Source: Salarias fasciatus
Taxonomy: Eukaryota; Chordata; Actinopteri; Blenniiformes; Blenniidae
Reading direction: 5' to 3'
DNA length: 64,000 nt
Assembly (NCBI RefSeq): GCF_902148845.1
Contig: NC_043746.1
Location: forward strand, 8,147,055-8,211,054
The notes under the pieces were generated by a model, which was not told the DNA's origin, searched no databases, and saw only the letters and a list, made by a program, of their open reading frames with translations. Within the stretch, counting starts at the first letter, position 1; each line of letters begins with the position of its first letter. Both the position numbers and the translations under genes were made by a program. This document shows, piece after piece, positions 15,281 through 29,089 of the stretch.

Positions 15281-16649
15281 TTCAGTAAGCCAGACAGGAA
15301 GAACTTAGATGTGAAATAGAAGAAGAGGGTTATTTTTCTGGTGAGTTTTTGGCTTCAGTTAAAAAAAGTTTTAAGGTCCTTTTGCCTCCCACTAATAATA
15401 TCTCCGGTCTGAGTCTCGGCTTGGGACACATCCTGCGTTAAGTTTCTCTGTTCTCTTTAATATAACATGACGTTAAAACACCACCAACTCATGTTCTCTT
15501 CTCCGGCCCCTGAGGTGTTTGTACTTCTGCTCGGCTGCTCCTTTCCTTCAACGATCTTTACGATTTCCAGTTATCCACTGAGCAGCGCAGTTTCCTGTTC
15601 AGAACCTTGAAGAGCATTTTGCAGTTATGTTTGCATGACCTCCATGTGAGCGTGTGGTTTTAGTTTGCACGCTCCCGTTTCTTTTGTGGGTGAATTGATT
15701 TGACTAAGCTGACTGTCGGAGTGATTATGAGTGTGTTTGGTTGTCTGACAGATGAGATCTTGTACCTTAATGGAAGATGGATGGATGGAAGTTCATAAGA
15801 AACGGTCTAAAATCACCAAGTGTTCACCAAAGTAAAACTGTTTTGGTGTAATTGAAAGTAAAGAGAAAACTGTATAAAAGTTAGAAGTCTTCGAGTTGTA
15901 TGTGGTGAATTTTTTGTCTCTCACCTTTACTAACAGAGTGTGAAATTGTAAGCAGTTCAATCTCTGCAACTTTGTTTCAGTCTCCTTTAAGGAGTTGAGG
16001 TGAGAAGAAATAGTAATTGATGGCCAGTGGCTCTCTCACTATTGGCTCCTCAAGACTGTCGTGTTTCCGAATGATTTGTGGAGGGAGGGGGGGGTGCCGA
16101 GGGCCAATCATCTCCTCCGCTGTGAGACAGAGTTTGTCTGTTTGTGGCGCAGCCCGTGGTGCATGAAATCTGACTGTCAGGGTCTGCCGACACACCTGCC
16201 TGCAGACACGCACTGACGAATTTGCATGCACGCGCTCACGCACACACGCGAGGACAAACACATGCCAAAGCTGGTAATTGGGCCCGTGAAGCCGAAGGAC
16301 AAAAACGGCGAAATCTTACTTCCTGTCTTAATGGAGCGCTGCCCGAGTGTGCAGGCGCTTTTTAGTGTTTCAGCTGAAAACGCCCTGGAATACTCTCGCC
16401 TTCCTAAAACCAGGCAATTTCCTGTGAAGCCGTCCAAGTGTGACAGCAGCAGGTGGCTAATGGGCAAGGCTTAGGAAACAGGGCATTACCACAATTCAGC
16501 AAACTCAATTGTATTAATCCTCTGGATTAGCAGCTTTAATTCTCAACACGTTTCCAGTTTCAAAAGTCTTATTTCCTCTCTGAAAATAGGAGCGGCACGT
16601 GGGGTGAATATTTAACTATTTCAAGTGTCACAGGATAGTTTCCTCCATG

Positions 16650-16673
16650 TTTTTTTTTTTTTTTTTTTTTTTT
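16650..16673. repeat. Poly(T) tract
   Basis: A homopolymer T run of about 24 bases. No retroposon body is recognisable beside it. Confidence 0.9.
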
Positions 16674-17260
16674 ATCAGTGAACACTTGTTTAAACTTTAC
16701 TCTCCAGTCATAATTCCAATTTTGAGGATGGGAAATTAAGAGAGAGGGCTTCTCCTGCAGAAGACACGACGCTGCTGACTGATGTGCAGTGGAGGGGCGC
16801 TCCAGCCAGCCTGGCGTTTTCACGGCTCAGTTTTTGTTTTTTTTTGCCGCCTCTCTCCTCTTATTTATTCATGTCCTCATTTTAGTGGCAGTAAACAAGA
16901 TTTCTGCAGGTCTCCACTCGCTCCATTAATGTGCTTGTGTGTATTGTTTTTGAACTTCACACCGTTTTGTCTTTTTCCATATGATCTCCAGAGAGGAGAT
17001 CGAAAACTGAGGTGTCTTGAAAAAAGAAAGCAGTGTAACTAGTGCAGGACTCATCAGAGAAAACTTTCACTGCGTGTTTTGAAGAATCCTCTGCTTTACC
17101 TGTCAGTCTCTTGATAAGCCTTTGCTAATTAACCCTGCGATCAATCCCTTGCTGGTACTACGGACCCACCATCTTAACCCCACTCTGCCTGCTGGCTCCA
17201 CGACCACCGAAAACTGTCAGTTTTAATCTCTCTCACAGCCGCCGTCCGCCTGGCTCCCTT

Positions 17261-17313
17261 CACACGCGCACACACGCACACGCACACGCACACGCACACA
17301 CACACACGCGCGC
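17261..17313. repeat. Imperfect (CA/CG)n microsatellite
   Basis: A purine-pyrimidine alternating tract of CACACG and CACGCA units ending in CGCGCG. Alternating CA/CG tracts have Z-DNA-forming potential, which is established knowledge for this sequence type rather than something visible here. Confidence 0.9.
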
Positions 17314-20104
17314 ATGCAGCTTTCAAATAAGGGATTTAGATTACAGTGAACAGCGCTCGCTTCATGACGCTGAAGTGTGTGTAGTCGGAGGGTGAGCCTT
17401 ATTGGAATTCATATGATGTTTGTTGACTCCCCTCATATAAACAGGTGGCTGAGTGGAGATAACATACAGCGTATTGTGCCGCCGATGACGCTGCTGCACG
17501 TGCGCACTGACATACACATACAGTGTTGTGTTTTTGACTCTTTTTTTTTTTTTCTTAATTCCTAAGCAGTCAGAGGGACATTTATTAATCTCTCTATTTC
17601 AGGAGAAAGGAGCCTTTCAGGTGTGTGGGTAAGGATTCCTGAGCACGTCACCTCGTCGCCACCAAACATTGAGCCTCAACAACTAAACATAACAGGCTTT
17701 GATTCGTTGCCACAGCCGCCGAATGCCGCTTAATAAGACTCGCTTTCTGTCCCCCATCCCCCTACTTCCTGTCTCCTGCCTGAAGTAGCTCCAGTTTATT
17801 ATCGAGTTATCTTTCCCCCTGTTTAGAAGTCATATGAGTACTTCAGATGTGCCTGACAGAATGATGAATCCTTATTTGAGAAGGTAAGTGGTGCTTTTTT
17901 TTTTTTCCTCCTCTCTCCTGAATTTCAAATGTATATGCGAGCACACAGAAAGGCTTTGTTTCATTCCTCACAGTCGCACTAACGAGAACCGAGTGTCACC
18001 TCGCCGTTCCTCTCGTCAGGAGCTGACAATCACGACAAAACGAAGTGCACGTCGTGTGTTTGTCTTTTCGCTCAAAGTGTGTGCGACAATATGTCATGCT
18101 GCGACTGATCATTTCTTTCAACCTAATAAAATACTTTTTTTTTTTTCCTCCCGTTGTTTCTTCCGCCAGTGTCTATTCATGCTATGTCAACATGCTGACC
18201 TTGTCTCTTCACATCCGGTGGAAGGCTAACTCTTACATTGATGTCTCGTTTGACAGGCTCGGAGACGTGAGACTGCAGAGCTGAAGGGGCCATTACAATT
18301 CATCAAGACTAAATCAAACAGCCTTCAGCTTCTGCTTTAATGTTTTCAAGCTCTTAGGAAGGGTTCTTTATATCAGCTTTTTATGGTTTTCACCTGGCAA
18401 AAAAGGATATCTCCCCTATTCCAATTCCCGCCAATTGAAGATCATTATAAGCATTTTAAAAAAAATGTGAAAAAAGTGGTGTTACATCGTCTTGATCGCT
18501 TATAAACATTCATACAATAAGGTTATAAATAACCAGATTCCCCTTTAACAAACAAAAAAAAATTTTTTTTGAAAGCGCCTGACTCATCCAACCCACACAG
18601 CTTTTATTTGAATATTACAGTAAGGCACTAAAAGCTCTCCTACTGTATAAGGTCACTCAGGATGACAGCAGCTCTGGCTGCTAGCAGACAAACTCCATCA
18701 CAGCACAAGAGCAGATTATCTGTTTGACTGCAGGGAAGGAGCAAACAAAATACTTTCAGCAACGTCATATAAGAAGGAAAGGTGGCTTCAGGACAGGAAG
18801 GACGGGCAACCTGAACAGAAACAGTCAAACCAGCCAACTGGGAATATTCTTTCTGCGACGCAGGAATGCTAACAAAACTTGATTGGGCCGCTCTTAGGCT
18901 CAAACAAACAGTGTTAGATTGTTTGTGCTTTTAATTTAATTATTATTTATTTCAATCTCATTTTATTGAGGTTTTTCTATGTGTTCATAATCTACTTCAG
19001 TACTACAAGAACTATATTGTAGCCATTTTGTTAGAGTTTGAGTTTCATTTGGTTGAGAAGAAAAAACTTTTACCCAAACACACACCTACCTACATTGTCT
19101 TGCGGCTTCCAAGCCAGAGAAGTCGGAGAACCAATCAATACCGTCTGCATGCGTGTATCTCAGAAACTAAAGCCAAAAAGCAGCTCTTCTTGAAATCTTC
19201 TATTGCTCTGCTCAGATGAAATCCCCATTTCCAGAAATGTGGTGGCAGAAAAATTGAACTACTAAATAAGCACTACAAGCACACTCACATTCCTTTAAAC
19301 AGACGGCTTTGTTGACTTATATATTATTAAAAAAATAAACTTAAATTTAATGAGCAATTTGTCTCAGTTTCTCAGTTTTTTTTTTGTTTTTTTTTAACTT
19401 TCTTCAGGCAACTGTCGAAAATAAATAAAGTCTAAGTTGCACGGCATTAATCATTAATGTAATGAGAGGTTTGTGAGACACACTCATTTTCATTTGCTCA
19501 AGCAGAAATCCCAAACAAATAAAGGAGAAACAGTAGAGTGAAGCTGATGTTGCAGGGGACTATCAGAGTCCACATGTTTAGACCACGCGTGAAGAGTTTC
19601 TGTTTTTCCTATTCGGAAATACTCCAGGTTTTAACTGTGGACTGAAGTGAAAAATAAAGTGGGTGAATTCCCTCAGTCTGTCAACGCTGAGTGCACATCG
19701 CTGATCGACAGTGGCTGCAAGCAAGTACAATACTTTGCCTCTAACCTCACAAAAAGAGATGAAATAGGAAGACAAGTTATCGATTTTCCAAAGGGCGCAC
19801 TTAAGAGGACAAGTTGGCTCACAGCTGGAGGGTGGGAGGACCACTGTCACACTATTGATGGTGTGTTGTTTTAGCATCTATTCATCAATGAGGGTCTATC
19901 GCGTCTCCGAGAACAGCTCCTTTTAAATGTACATTTGACATCTTCTCCACAGATTCTTGCTCTTAGATGCACACAGTGTTCAACACGGACAGCTGGTGTA
20001 ATTCCAGCTCCCTCTTCTGTTTGTTTGCACGTCATTCTGTCATTCTAATATAAGGTGGCAAATGCAAGAGGTTTTAAATATACAATGATGCTAAATGAGA
20101 GGTT

Positions 20105-20265
20105 GGGTTCTGTGTTGGGTTTGCATGTTTTATCTGTGCCTGCATGGGTTTTCTCTGGGCGTCATGCAACATTTCAAAGATATGCAACAAAGGGAAATGG
20201 CAACAAATCTATTCGCTATTCCGGTGCCTAATTTGAATAAAGCAAGTATAAAAGATGGATGAATA
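20105..20265 (-). repeat. Eroded teleost interspersed-repeat fragment, reverse orientation
   Basis: The words 'tttgcatgtt', 'tgcctgcatgggttttctctggg' in broken form, 'tttcaaagatatgca' and a final 'agatggatgaat' resemble the opposite strand of the same abundant fish repeat seen at 15.1 kb. That repeat has 'gtctgcgtgggttttctccggg', 'tccaaagacatgca' and an 'atggatgg' tail. The copy is heavily diverged. Confidence 0.5.
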
Positions 20266-22584
20266 CTGTATATACACACAAATCTAACACTTAGCGTCCT
20301 CCTGCAGGAATACACACCTTCAGCAACTTACACAGCAAGACTCAGGAAAAAAAAAAACACAAAACAAGATGATGATCTGAAAACTAGAAATAGCAAATCA
20401 AAGTCAGATTGAACACAAACATAATCTACAGGCCTGAGCCGGGAGTACAAACTGTCAGAATATCTATTCACTGTATGAGATCAAAAAGTAGAGATATAGA
20501 TTTGGTTTTTCACAAACACTGCGAGCAACCACCGACTGGTCAATTACTGACACAGACGGCAGGAGGAGGGAGTGGTGTTACAAGTCAGGCAAATTGTTGA
20601 ACACAAAGTAGAAAACAGATCAAGAATGATTGATGAAATGATCCTTGATGTTTAGTTTATTTTATCTTCCTTTATTATGTGTCTGACACAGAGGGTTTCC
20701 CTTTTTTCCCTTTCACAAAATGTTTATTGGATGATGTTTGAAGCATTTTTTTTTCTCCCTCTGTAACTACAAAAACAACTGACGAATTGTGTTGTTTTCA
20801 ACTCGGCTGAATATGCAGCAAATATTAATTGACTACTTGGACCTCGTTTTTTCTGCGGGATGCAGCAGGAATAACAACACGCTGCAAATCTGGATTTCAA
20901 GCTGCCACGGAGTGAAATCTCTACACCACAATATCTGTCAGCGCAGACAACAGCAATAACATCCAAGCAGTCAGTGAATGCGCGCCCTGAATTCAGGAGC
21001 ATTCATCTCTCCAGGTAAACATATTCCTTACAGCTGACAAGATCCTACTGCTGAGGACTGTGCCATCCATTCTCAACACTTTGGGGCTTTGTTGATATAA
21101 TTGTAAGAAATTGCTCAACTCTGAAACTGCATTAGCACAACACCCTTTAGTGGCTGAGTGTTATTTTAATTGTCAGTGATGAACGGCTTACGCATCTCGC
21201 CCCGTTTTGTTTTCCTTTCAGCAAAAAAAAAAAAAAAAAAGTTTGTAGTAGTTTTAACAAATGAGTGAAATTGTTTTCCGCGTTGCTCATTTGTTCCTTT
21301 AATTTACACGAGTGTGCGTTTGAGGGATTGATTTCTGGCTTAATCCATTCAAGCCTTCGGTTGTGTGAGTGTTTAATGCATTGCGTTTATCCCGGAGAGA
21401 CGGCGGGGCGAGGGATGAGGGGAGGGTGTTGAAAGAGAGGAGATGCATACCAGATATTTACTTTCATGTGTTTGCAAACAAAGCCTGAGCTCACCCTGAA
21501 AGTATAGATATTCCAGGCAGGCGCGATGCAATCGACCCACAAAAACTACTAACGACACTGAGCAAACAGACGGATTTAGAGATTGCCATCGGCCTCTGAT
21601 ACCTGATAAGGTGTATTACTAACATGCTTTCTTGTTGTTTATTTTCAGTACATTCAGCAGGCATTTACCATCTCTCCCTCCGTCTCCTCTCTGCTGCTTC
21701 CCTTCTTCTTCTTTTTTTTTTTTCTTTTTCATCTCTGTCACTGTCCTCCAGCTGGCTAGGTGAGATAACTCCTCCACACTCGGATCGGCTTGGCTCGTTG
21801 GCCGGGTGATGGAACACGGGGCACCAATCAAACGCTGCATCATTAGTTGTGGAGATCATGAGCTGAGGCTGTGTGCTTATCTGGTCTGACTGATCCTCTG
21901 ACTGTCCTGACCCATCCTCCACATCCTCACGCTCAAAGAAGGGAGAGAAAAAGAAAAAAAGAAGAAGAAGAAGAAAAAACACTCCTGCTCTGGGTCGTCT
22001 CCATAATAGCTTCATTTTGTTTAACACTAATTCCTCTCTGAATGTGAAGTAATCAGACGTGTTTGAGAGACAACCCGGCGCTCTCGCTGCTCCTGACAAA
22101 GTGAAAAGATTATTTTGTAAGGCTTTTGCATATCTGCCTTTGAGTTCCTTCATTCTGTTGGTTTAAGGCTGATAAAGCGCTGGGCAGGATTTAATTTGTG
22201 TGACTGTGGTAAGTAATTACACTTCAGCCGGAGTTCTTCTTCTTGAATAACAATGTCCCCTCCGTTTTTGTTCGGGGCAAATTGCTCTCTCTGTTTTCAG
22301 CTCTTAAAATCATCTTCTATCAACATGGACAATGAAGAATAACTCAGCCGAAGCGTGCGCGTGTGTGTGCACAAGCAAGCTAAAGTTTAGATTTTAGTGT
22401 CACCTCGATGGGACTTAGCGCTGCTTCACAAGCAAGAGAGCTGAGAGCGTTGAGCTCGAGAGTTAAACAAGACAGAGACGGATTGCTGATTGAAACAAAC
22501 TTATGCTAAGATATGATGGCTAAAGCTGCAATGTCACTTTCAGAGTAGGTCAATCTTATCTTGTAAAATACAGTTCGGATGGCA

Positions 22585-22740
22585 TTTTGGATCCATCCAT
22601 CCATCTCCTATGTTCTCTACAATGTTTGACAGAGTGCAGTCGAAAAAAGCCGGAGCCAATCCCAGCTGACAATAAATGAGATATGATATACATCCTGGAC
22701 AGGTTGCCAGTCCATCACTGAGCCAGGTGCTCAATAATAA
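22585..22740 (-). repeat. Eroded teleost interspersed-repeat fragment with ATGG-type end
   Basis: It begins with 'ccatccatccatc', then shows 'gagccaatcccagctgaca', 'acatcctggacaggttgcc' and 'agtccatcactgagcc'. Many fish repeats carry exactly this order ('gagcctatcccagctg', 'caccctggacaggtcgcc', 'agtccatcacagggc') and end in a short ATGG microsatellite. This is probably another old copy of the family at 15.1 and 20.1 kb. Confidence 0.6.
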
Positions 22741-24749
22741 ATCTTAAAATGATCCGTTCCGACGGGGCGAATGGCTCAATGGAAGCACTTATCGGCGCGA
22801 TGTGATGCATCAATACGCCGCACAGTCAGGCCGCTGATATTTCACAGGCACAAGATGGAGGCCCAATAGGTTGTGACTTGTACAAAACCTTAGCCAGATG
22901 AGAGATCAAGGACTGGAGCACACCATCTGTTTCCGTCCTGTGCACGATGCGACGCGAAGGACAAGTGATACAGTAGGTTAAGCCCCGTCTTCACCGGGCT
23001 GTGACGACTCACAACTAGTTGGAGAAAGAAAATTCGAAGGAAATAAGCAATCAAGCCTCGATTTTTACTCCAAATTACACTAAATTAGAAACTTTGTTGC
23101 ATGAATGTCACAAATTATCCTTGATATTGCATGTCACCAGGAAATTACTCATTTCTGGCACTTGTGACTGTTTCTGCAACGATCATGCAACAGTTGTGAA
23201 ATGATTGAGAAAGGTTTAAAATCATTTTGAGGCATGCGCAACATGAGAATATAAAAGCAAAAAAATATTCATGAAATTTCTGAACACGCTTGAAATTCAG
23301 GCAGCACATTTCCAAGATTCTGTGACTCATGAGGGGAAATTATGAGCCCTGCCAAAGGTTTTAACACAAAAACACATGTGAAAGACTAATGGAATTGAGG
23401 TTATGCAAAGTTATGCTGAACTGAGAGCCAAAAACTTGAAACATGCACACTGATTAGCTTTTCTTCCTTCTCTGCAGCATCTCCCAGGCTGTGTGCCACC
23501 CAGCTGCTGCATATAGAGTCACATTTACTGTACAGACGCAAATCCCTGATCAAAACAACTCTCTCTCACTGTAAAAAAAAAATTCTGTTTTTATGGCCAG
23601 TAAACACAGGAGTCCTGATTACAACGATATGAACTTCTTTACTTATTTCAGTGCTCTCCAACATATTCTGCTAATATTCATTTTAATACTGCCAGTGTAT
23701 GTTGCTTTAAAAGACAATCTGTTTATAATACAGTTTGCATGCTTACCTCTGTTTTTTTAACATCACAGTATCGTTTTGTCAAGTTGTACACCCTACTTAT
23801 CCTTTTGTTTTTTTTCATTTTGTTTTTTTTTTTAATCAAGCTGATACAAACTGCTGGTTGGCTCTGGGGGGTTAGTGCCCCCTAGTGGTCTCTCGCAAAC
23901 AGTTCACCTCCAATCAGCTCCAAGTCTGCTGAGTTCCTTTTGTTTTTTACTGTCCTGTGCTGCCATCCTGTGTTAAGACCACGTAAAGGGTTTGTTTTAA
24001 AATTAAGGAAAAACAAAAACTGATTAAAAAGAGCACTTTTTCGAGTATTAATTATCTACATTTTGTCAGCATGCTGATCCACCTGGTTCCTCATCAGGTT
24101 TACTAGTTAACCTCCATCCAGACATTAAATTGTTTGGTTGTCAGGTTGTTCTGACAGGCCATTTGGCTGCCGTGCCTGACCTTTGTCCATCTGGAGTTCG
24201 TCTCCGAGCATCAAATATGAAAACACATCAAAAACAAAGGTTAATAAGAGAGCCTGGGCAAATTAGAGAAGGTCAAAGAATCCTTCTCAGCCTTCACAGA
24301 AACAAACAACCTGATGAAAATATGCTTCTAAAAGACTGCATGTGTTTGTGATGTGAAGAGCGATGGAGTATAATGAGCTGAAAAGGGCAGAGACGCGGGG
24401 TGAGTGAAGTCCAGTGAAAATGTCTGATGCTTATTCATTTCCTGGGCTCAGTTAAATGAGGCAGTACCGCGGATTGGCCAGCAGATGGAGCTGCAGCCTT
24501 CTCTCAGAGGCTCGTGATCTCATCACGGCGATGATGTAATCCAGTAAAATCCAGAGTCATCCAGTGAAGTGATGTCACACTTCAACACAGATTACCAGAA
24601 CCGTGGAACCCCAGAACCTCCCGCCCCGGTCTGTCACGGTCACCTCTAAAAGGATGACGTCATGTTGGAGGAGCAGAGGAGGCGGGGAGAGGACGACCAA
24701 ATCCAAGACAGAGGTGGAAAGATTCTGAATGACTAAACAAAATGCTGTG

Positions 24750-24754
<5 letters not shown>

Positions 24755-24780
<26 letters not shown>
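24755..24780. repeat. Poly(A) tract, 26 bases
   Basis: A homopolymer A run about 80 bases left of the TTAA foldback element. It is not part of that element's terminal repeat. Confidence 0.9.
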
Positions 24781-24861
24781 GTTTGTCAACTGTCTCATCC
24801 ACAATATTTTGCTTTTTATAAGAAAAATACACAAATGATTCTTGAATGCTATTTGATATTA

Positions 24862-25278
24862 TTAAAGGAATATTTCACCCAAACAACGATTTGGCCTCAT
24901 TTTCTACTCACCCTCATGCTGAGCAACACTCTGGAGCACTTTTGACGTGCACTGGGGAAGTACGATATCGCACTGTTTAGGCTCGAAAAATGTAGTAAAT
25001 GACCTCGTTTCGAATTAATTATGGACGGTACCCGCTCAGGACACTTGGCTTACAGTGGACGAGCAGTATGAAGGAAAATAGGCACGTTTTGTGGACTTTG
25101 TGGACCTTTTTCTTTCGGGCTTTATCGGTCCCTGTTATATGGACGTTTGTTGACAGCGAAAATCCCCCCGGATCTCCGGCTGCATTAGAGACATCAAAAA
25201 AGTGTCCAGAGTGTTGCTCAGCATGAGGGTGAGTAGAAAATGAGGCTAAATCGTTGTTTGGGTGAAATATTCCTTTAA
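24862..25278. mobile_element. TTAA-flanked foldback MITE with 74-base inverted ends
   Basis: Bases 24,862-24,935 and 25,205-25,278 are inverted copies of each other over 74 bases with a single mismatch (ggcctc against agcctc). Both ends read TTAAAGGAATATTTCACCC inward, so the element is bounded by TTAA on each side, as expected for TTAA-target (piggyBac-like) non-autonomous DNA transposons. The inner TIR carries CTCACCCTCATG, a word also found in abundant TTAA foldback elements of other fish. The roughly 270-base interior has no transposase, and its short open frames are chance. The near identity of the two arms suggests a fairly recent copy. Superfamily assignment is inferred from target site and TIR style only. 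Confidence 0.85.
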
Positions 25279-25369
25279 ACATTATCACCATTGTGGATCA
25301 AGCGGCCATTATATGACTGGGTGTTATACTCCTACTTTTTCTGAATGTACACAGCAGCACACTGAGGTT

Positions 25370-25595
25370 TTGTCCTCTGTGTTCAACCCAGCAGTGGGCA
25401 GCCATCATTCATCACCCTTGAAGCATTCAAGGTTTAGAAACCTTTTCCAAGGACCCACCGTGGCGGTGATTAAGGTGGGGGACATGCAGTGACTCCAATC
25501 TCCCTTTTATAACCTCCTGCCAGTCTGAGGATTCGATCCAGTGACCTTTCAGCTATAAGCTCACATCTCCAACACTATAGGCCGCCACTACCAAG
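25370..25595 (+). repeat. Degraded interspersed-repeat fragment
   Basis: The stretch has 'agcagtgggcagccatcat', then 'aggattcgatccagtgac' and 'actataggccgccacta'. From memory this resembles a fish repeat with 'agtgggcagccat', 'cgaacccacgacct' and 'taggccaccactgcc'. It directly follows the MITE. It is old and incomplete. Confidence 0.45.
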
Positions 25596-26242
25596 AAAGG
25601 AAGGAAGGAAACTTCGATACTTATTGAAAATAGACTAAATTTACTTTCTTTAGCTGAGAGGAAGGAGGGAGGGGGAGTGTCATTTCATACCAACTGTCCA
25701 GTCACATCTCGGCTCTGAGCTGGAGTTGACTCATCACCACTCTGCTATTCTGAGATGAGCTGCCTTTTTCTGAGCTGCGTCTCCTCAGCAGCTGCCATCG
25801 GCAGCCTGTAACCGGACCTCCGGGAGGACTGAAGCATCCAGCCCGGCGAGGGTCCTGACATCAGCCCGGATCTGCAGGGTCCGCACGTCACAACTCCACT
25901 GGAGCTCACCCGGTCGCAAAATAAAGGAGGTGACAAATAATACCCACTGAACTCTCAGCATCTCAGAATGCTTAGTGTGAAGGTGTTATGAAAATACTAA
26001 GATGCTTTATATTTCTAGATTAAGGTTATAATGACATGTCTTGTTCAAAAAAGCAGCACAAATCAAGATCAGCTGATTAAAAATGTTTTTTTTTAAATAT
26101 TAGACAGAATATAAATAGACTTTTCTCTGTTTCAATCCATGAAAAAAAGTGTAATATTTTACAAAAACTTTGGCGTACACCAATATCCTGAGTGAGTTCC
26201 TTTAAGAAACACATTCAAAGACACGATTAACTGTTTTCTGAT

Positions 26243-26255
26243 TAAAAAAAAAAAA

Positions 26256-26286
<31 letters not shown>
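26243..26286. repeat. Poly(A) followed by (TA)n tract
   Basis: About 13 A bases run into an interrupted TA dinucleotide tract (with one TG step). This is a self-complementary, easily melted stretch. Confidence 0.9.
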
Positions 26287-27023
26287 GTTTTTTAAGCCGT
26301 TAATCATGATAACACTGACAAATATCAAAATGTATTAAATCAAACAGATCGAAGTTGGAGATGAAGATAATGTCAGACATCTGCAATTCTGGGAACTGTA
26401 AAAATTAATGGTGCTTTCAAAGTACATAGAAGACATCAGCTGAGATAATAAAAGGCATAAGGTGCTGGTTCTTATAGGATGATACTACAATGGCTACTTT
26501 GACAGCCATTCTATTGTAATCTTATGGCTGTAATCTAATTATGTTAAAAGCTTTGGCTATAATTGACAAAAATACCAAATATACAATCACATGTAGGAGA
26601 ATATGATCTAAGACCAAGGCTTCAACTTCCCCCCCATCAAATTAAGCAACAGTATTTATAATCCGTGTAACTGACACACTTCCAGCATGTGAGGGTAATT
26701 TTAAAGGTGGAGGAGCATAATCTTGGCATTGATGAAGCATAAATATAATCCTCATTCCAGCATCTGATGCAGCGTGTCCCGGGCCGACTCAGCACAACCC
26801 AGCATGAGACAAATCTATAATACACATAATTTATTATAGAAATAATTTATCACAATCGATCTGAGGTCATCTGGACAGACCAGCTGTTTCCTATCCGGAG
26901 CGGCTTTTGTCTGGTCTTTCCCCTCAGCAACATTAATATTGATGACATAAAGGAAAGGCTGACCATGCTCAGAGTCACTCTCTCTCTCTCTCCTGCCTCG
27001 CTCTCTCTCTACCCTCCCTCCCT

Positions 27024-27163
27024 CTTATACCCACGCCCTGGATGTAGGCAGGCGTGTACACACCGGAAGGTTCACTCAGCGTCCTCCATCTCTGTCTCGA
27101 TTCCTCCCTGCTCTCTCTAGTTCTCCACCGGTGGATTTTATCCCACGTCTGTGAGGAACATCG
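27024..27163 (+). other. Candidate promoter and non-coding first exon of thymosin-beta
   Basis: A CT-rich stretch ends in a TATA-like CTTATACCC near 27,022-27,030. About 135 bases later there is a strong donor, ACATCG|gtaaga, at 27,163/27,164. Thymosin-beta genes usually have a non-coding first exon joined to an exon that starts just before the ATG, and the acceptor tttcccag ends at 28,296, giving an intron of about 1.1 kb. This assignment is inferred; no transcript is available here. Confidence 0.35.
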
Positions 27164-28205
27164 GTAAGAAAAGCCCCTTTCTCCTTCAGTGTGTTCCCTG
27201 GCTGTGTGTGTGTGTGTGTGCATTTCTTTCCAGGATTGTGTTTCACCAGGACTCAAACAAAGGACTGGGGTGTGGCTGGGTAGGCAGAAAGCTGGATGCT
27301 GATGGCTGAAAGGAGGCGGATGAGGTTGATGAAGAAACAATAGAGCAAATGTTCAGTCATTATGGTCTACTGAATAACTGGATGTGATTGCATTACAGCC
27401 GCTGCGGTTAGTCGTCATTCAGTGTCAGCTCTCGTCAAAGGTGGATAATCTCCTGATAAGGCTGATCACTAATAGATTGAGGGATTTCTTTCATTAAAAA
27501 GAGAGATTTTCTCATCCTGGCCACGTGCTCAGCGTGTCTGTTGCCATGTCAAACTGACTGACTCTATTAGGCCTCATACAAATTCACACCAGTGCAGACG
27601 ATTTCACAAAAGCCTGGTTTGCAAATGACTGGCTGCAGGCTTGGGGCGTGGGGGTGGGGTGGGGGCTTGTCAAATTTCCACAGAGGTGTCTTGACAGAGC
27701 AGCGGTTCAAACAGGCGTGACTGGGCGAGACTGTGCAGGAGAGATTAGTCAGACCTGAGGCTAGGCTGGGAAAATGACTGCAGTGGAGCCTGTGGAGCAT
27801 CGCCTACATCCACGAGGCTGCAGGGGTGGATGCAGAGAGAGGGGGAGAGAGAGAGAGGGAGAGGGAGAGGGAGGGAGAGCGAGGATGCGGAGGGTGAGAA
27901 CAAAGACTCAAGCTTCTGAGAGGGAACAGCAGAGACAAAGGGAAGAACAGACAGCCGGGGAGAAATGTGCGCGTTAGCTGGATAGACATTTTAGAGAAGT
28001 GCTTATCAAGATGGAGCATGTGTGGGAGGCAACCACCACTCACAGGCATCCATGTGGCCGCAGTCTGAGCTGCACATGTTGTAGCCACTCCCTTTTTGTG
28101 CGGTCGCTTCCATCGCAGGTACTGAACGATCAGACAATCGGGTATTTCATCGTTTTCATGATGACCTTCCAAATCCCTACAATGATTTTCACCAGTAATC
28201 TCTAG

Positions 28206-28712
<507 letters not shown>

Positions 28713-29077
28713 CTTGAGCACATGAAGAAAAGAAGCTGAGATGCCACAGCGAAAAGCACTTTCTTTTGATTATCACAGTATTTCAATCTGTTAACATTGT
28801 CTTCAGAATGGGGGGTGCTCTTGAGCTCCCTTGGGGTGCTATAAGGGTAAATGGCATCCTCACATGGGGGGGCCTCTCTTACCACTCTGAAAATGCCAGC
28901 CTGGGTGCCTGTCTTGCACTGTTAGCCCACAGCTAGCATGTCTCCAATATTGCCAAACTGGGGAGTGGTATAGTGATGTAGCACAGAGAGAAAGGCAAGC
29001 ATCCAGGCTAAAGGGGAGGTGGGGGTTGTCTGCAGACATGGGAGCGATCAAAGTCTAATCATGTGGGATGTTTTCTT

Positions 29078-29083
29078 AATAAA
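29078..29083 (+). terminator. Poly(A) signal AATAAA of thymosin-beta
   Basis: A canonical AATAAA lies 366 bases after the thymosin-beta stop codon, on the same strand, followed by a T-rich stretch. It gives a 3' UTR of roughly 390 bases, reasonable for this gene. Confidence 0.75.
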
Positions 29084-29089
29084 CTTTTT

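Larger units (their letters stand above)
1..26990. other. Long gene-free region left of thymosin-beta
   Basis: I find no reading frame here with recognisable protein motifs or a coherent set of splice sites. The longest open frames (for example 188 codons at 1,278-1,844 and 162 codons at 21,665-22,153 on the minus strand) are low in complexity or show no family motif. What can be named is simple repeats (listed separately), eroded interspersed-repeat fragments and one MITE. Conserved regulatory elements may be present but cannot be told from neutral DNA without a cross-species alignment. Confidence 0.6.

Noticed and set aside
21665-22153. 162-codon minus-strand frame
   Set aside because: It runs through purine-rich GAA/AAG sequence, giving Lys/Arg/Glu-rich low complexity. 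No splice structure or family motif is visible.
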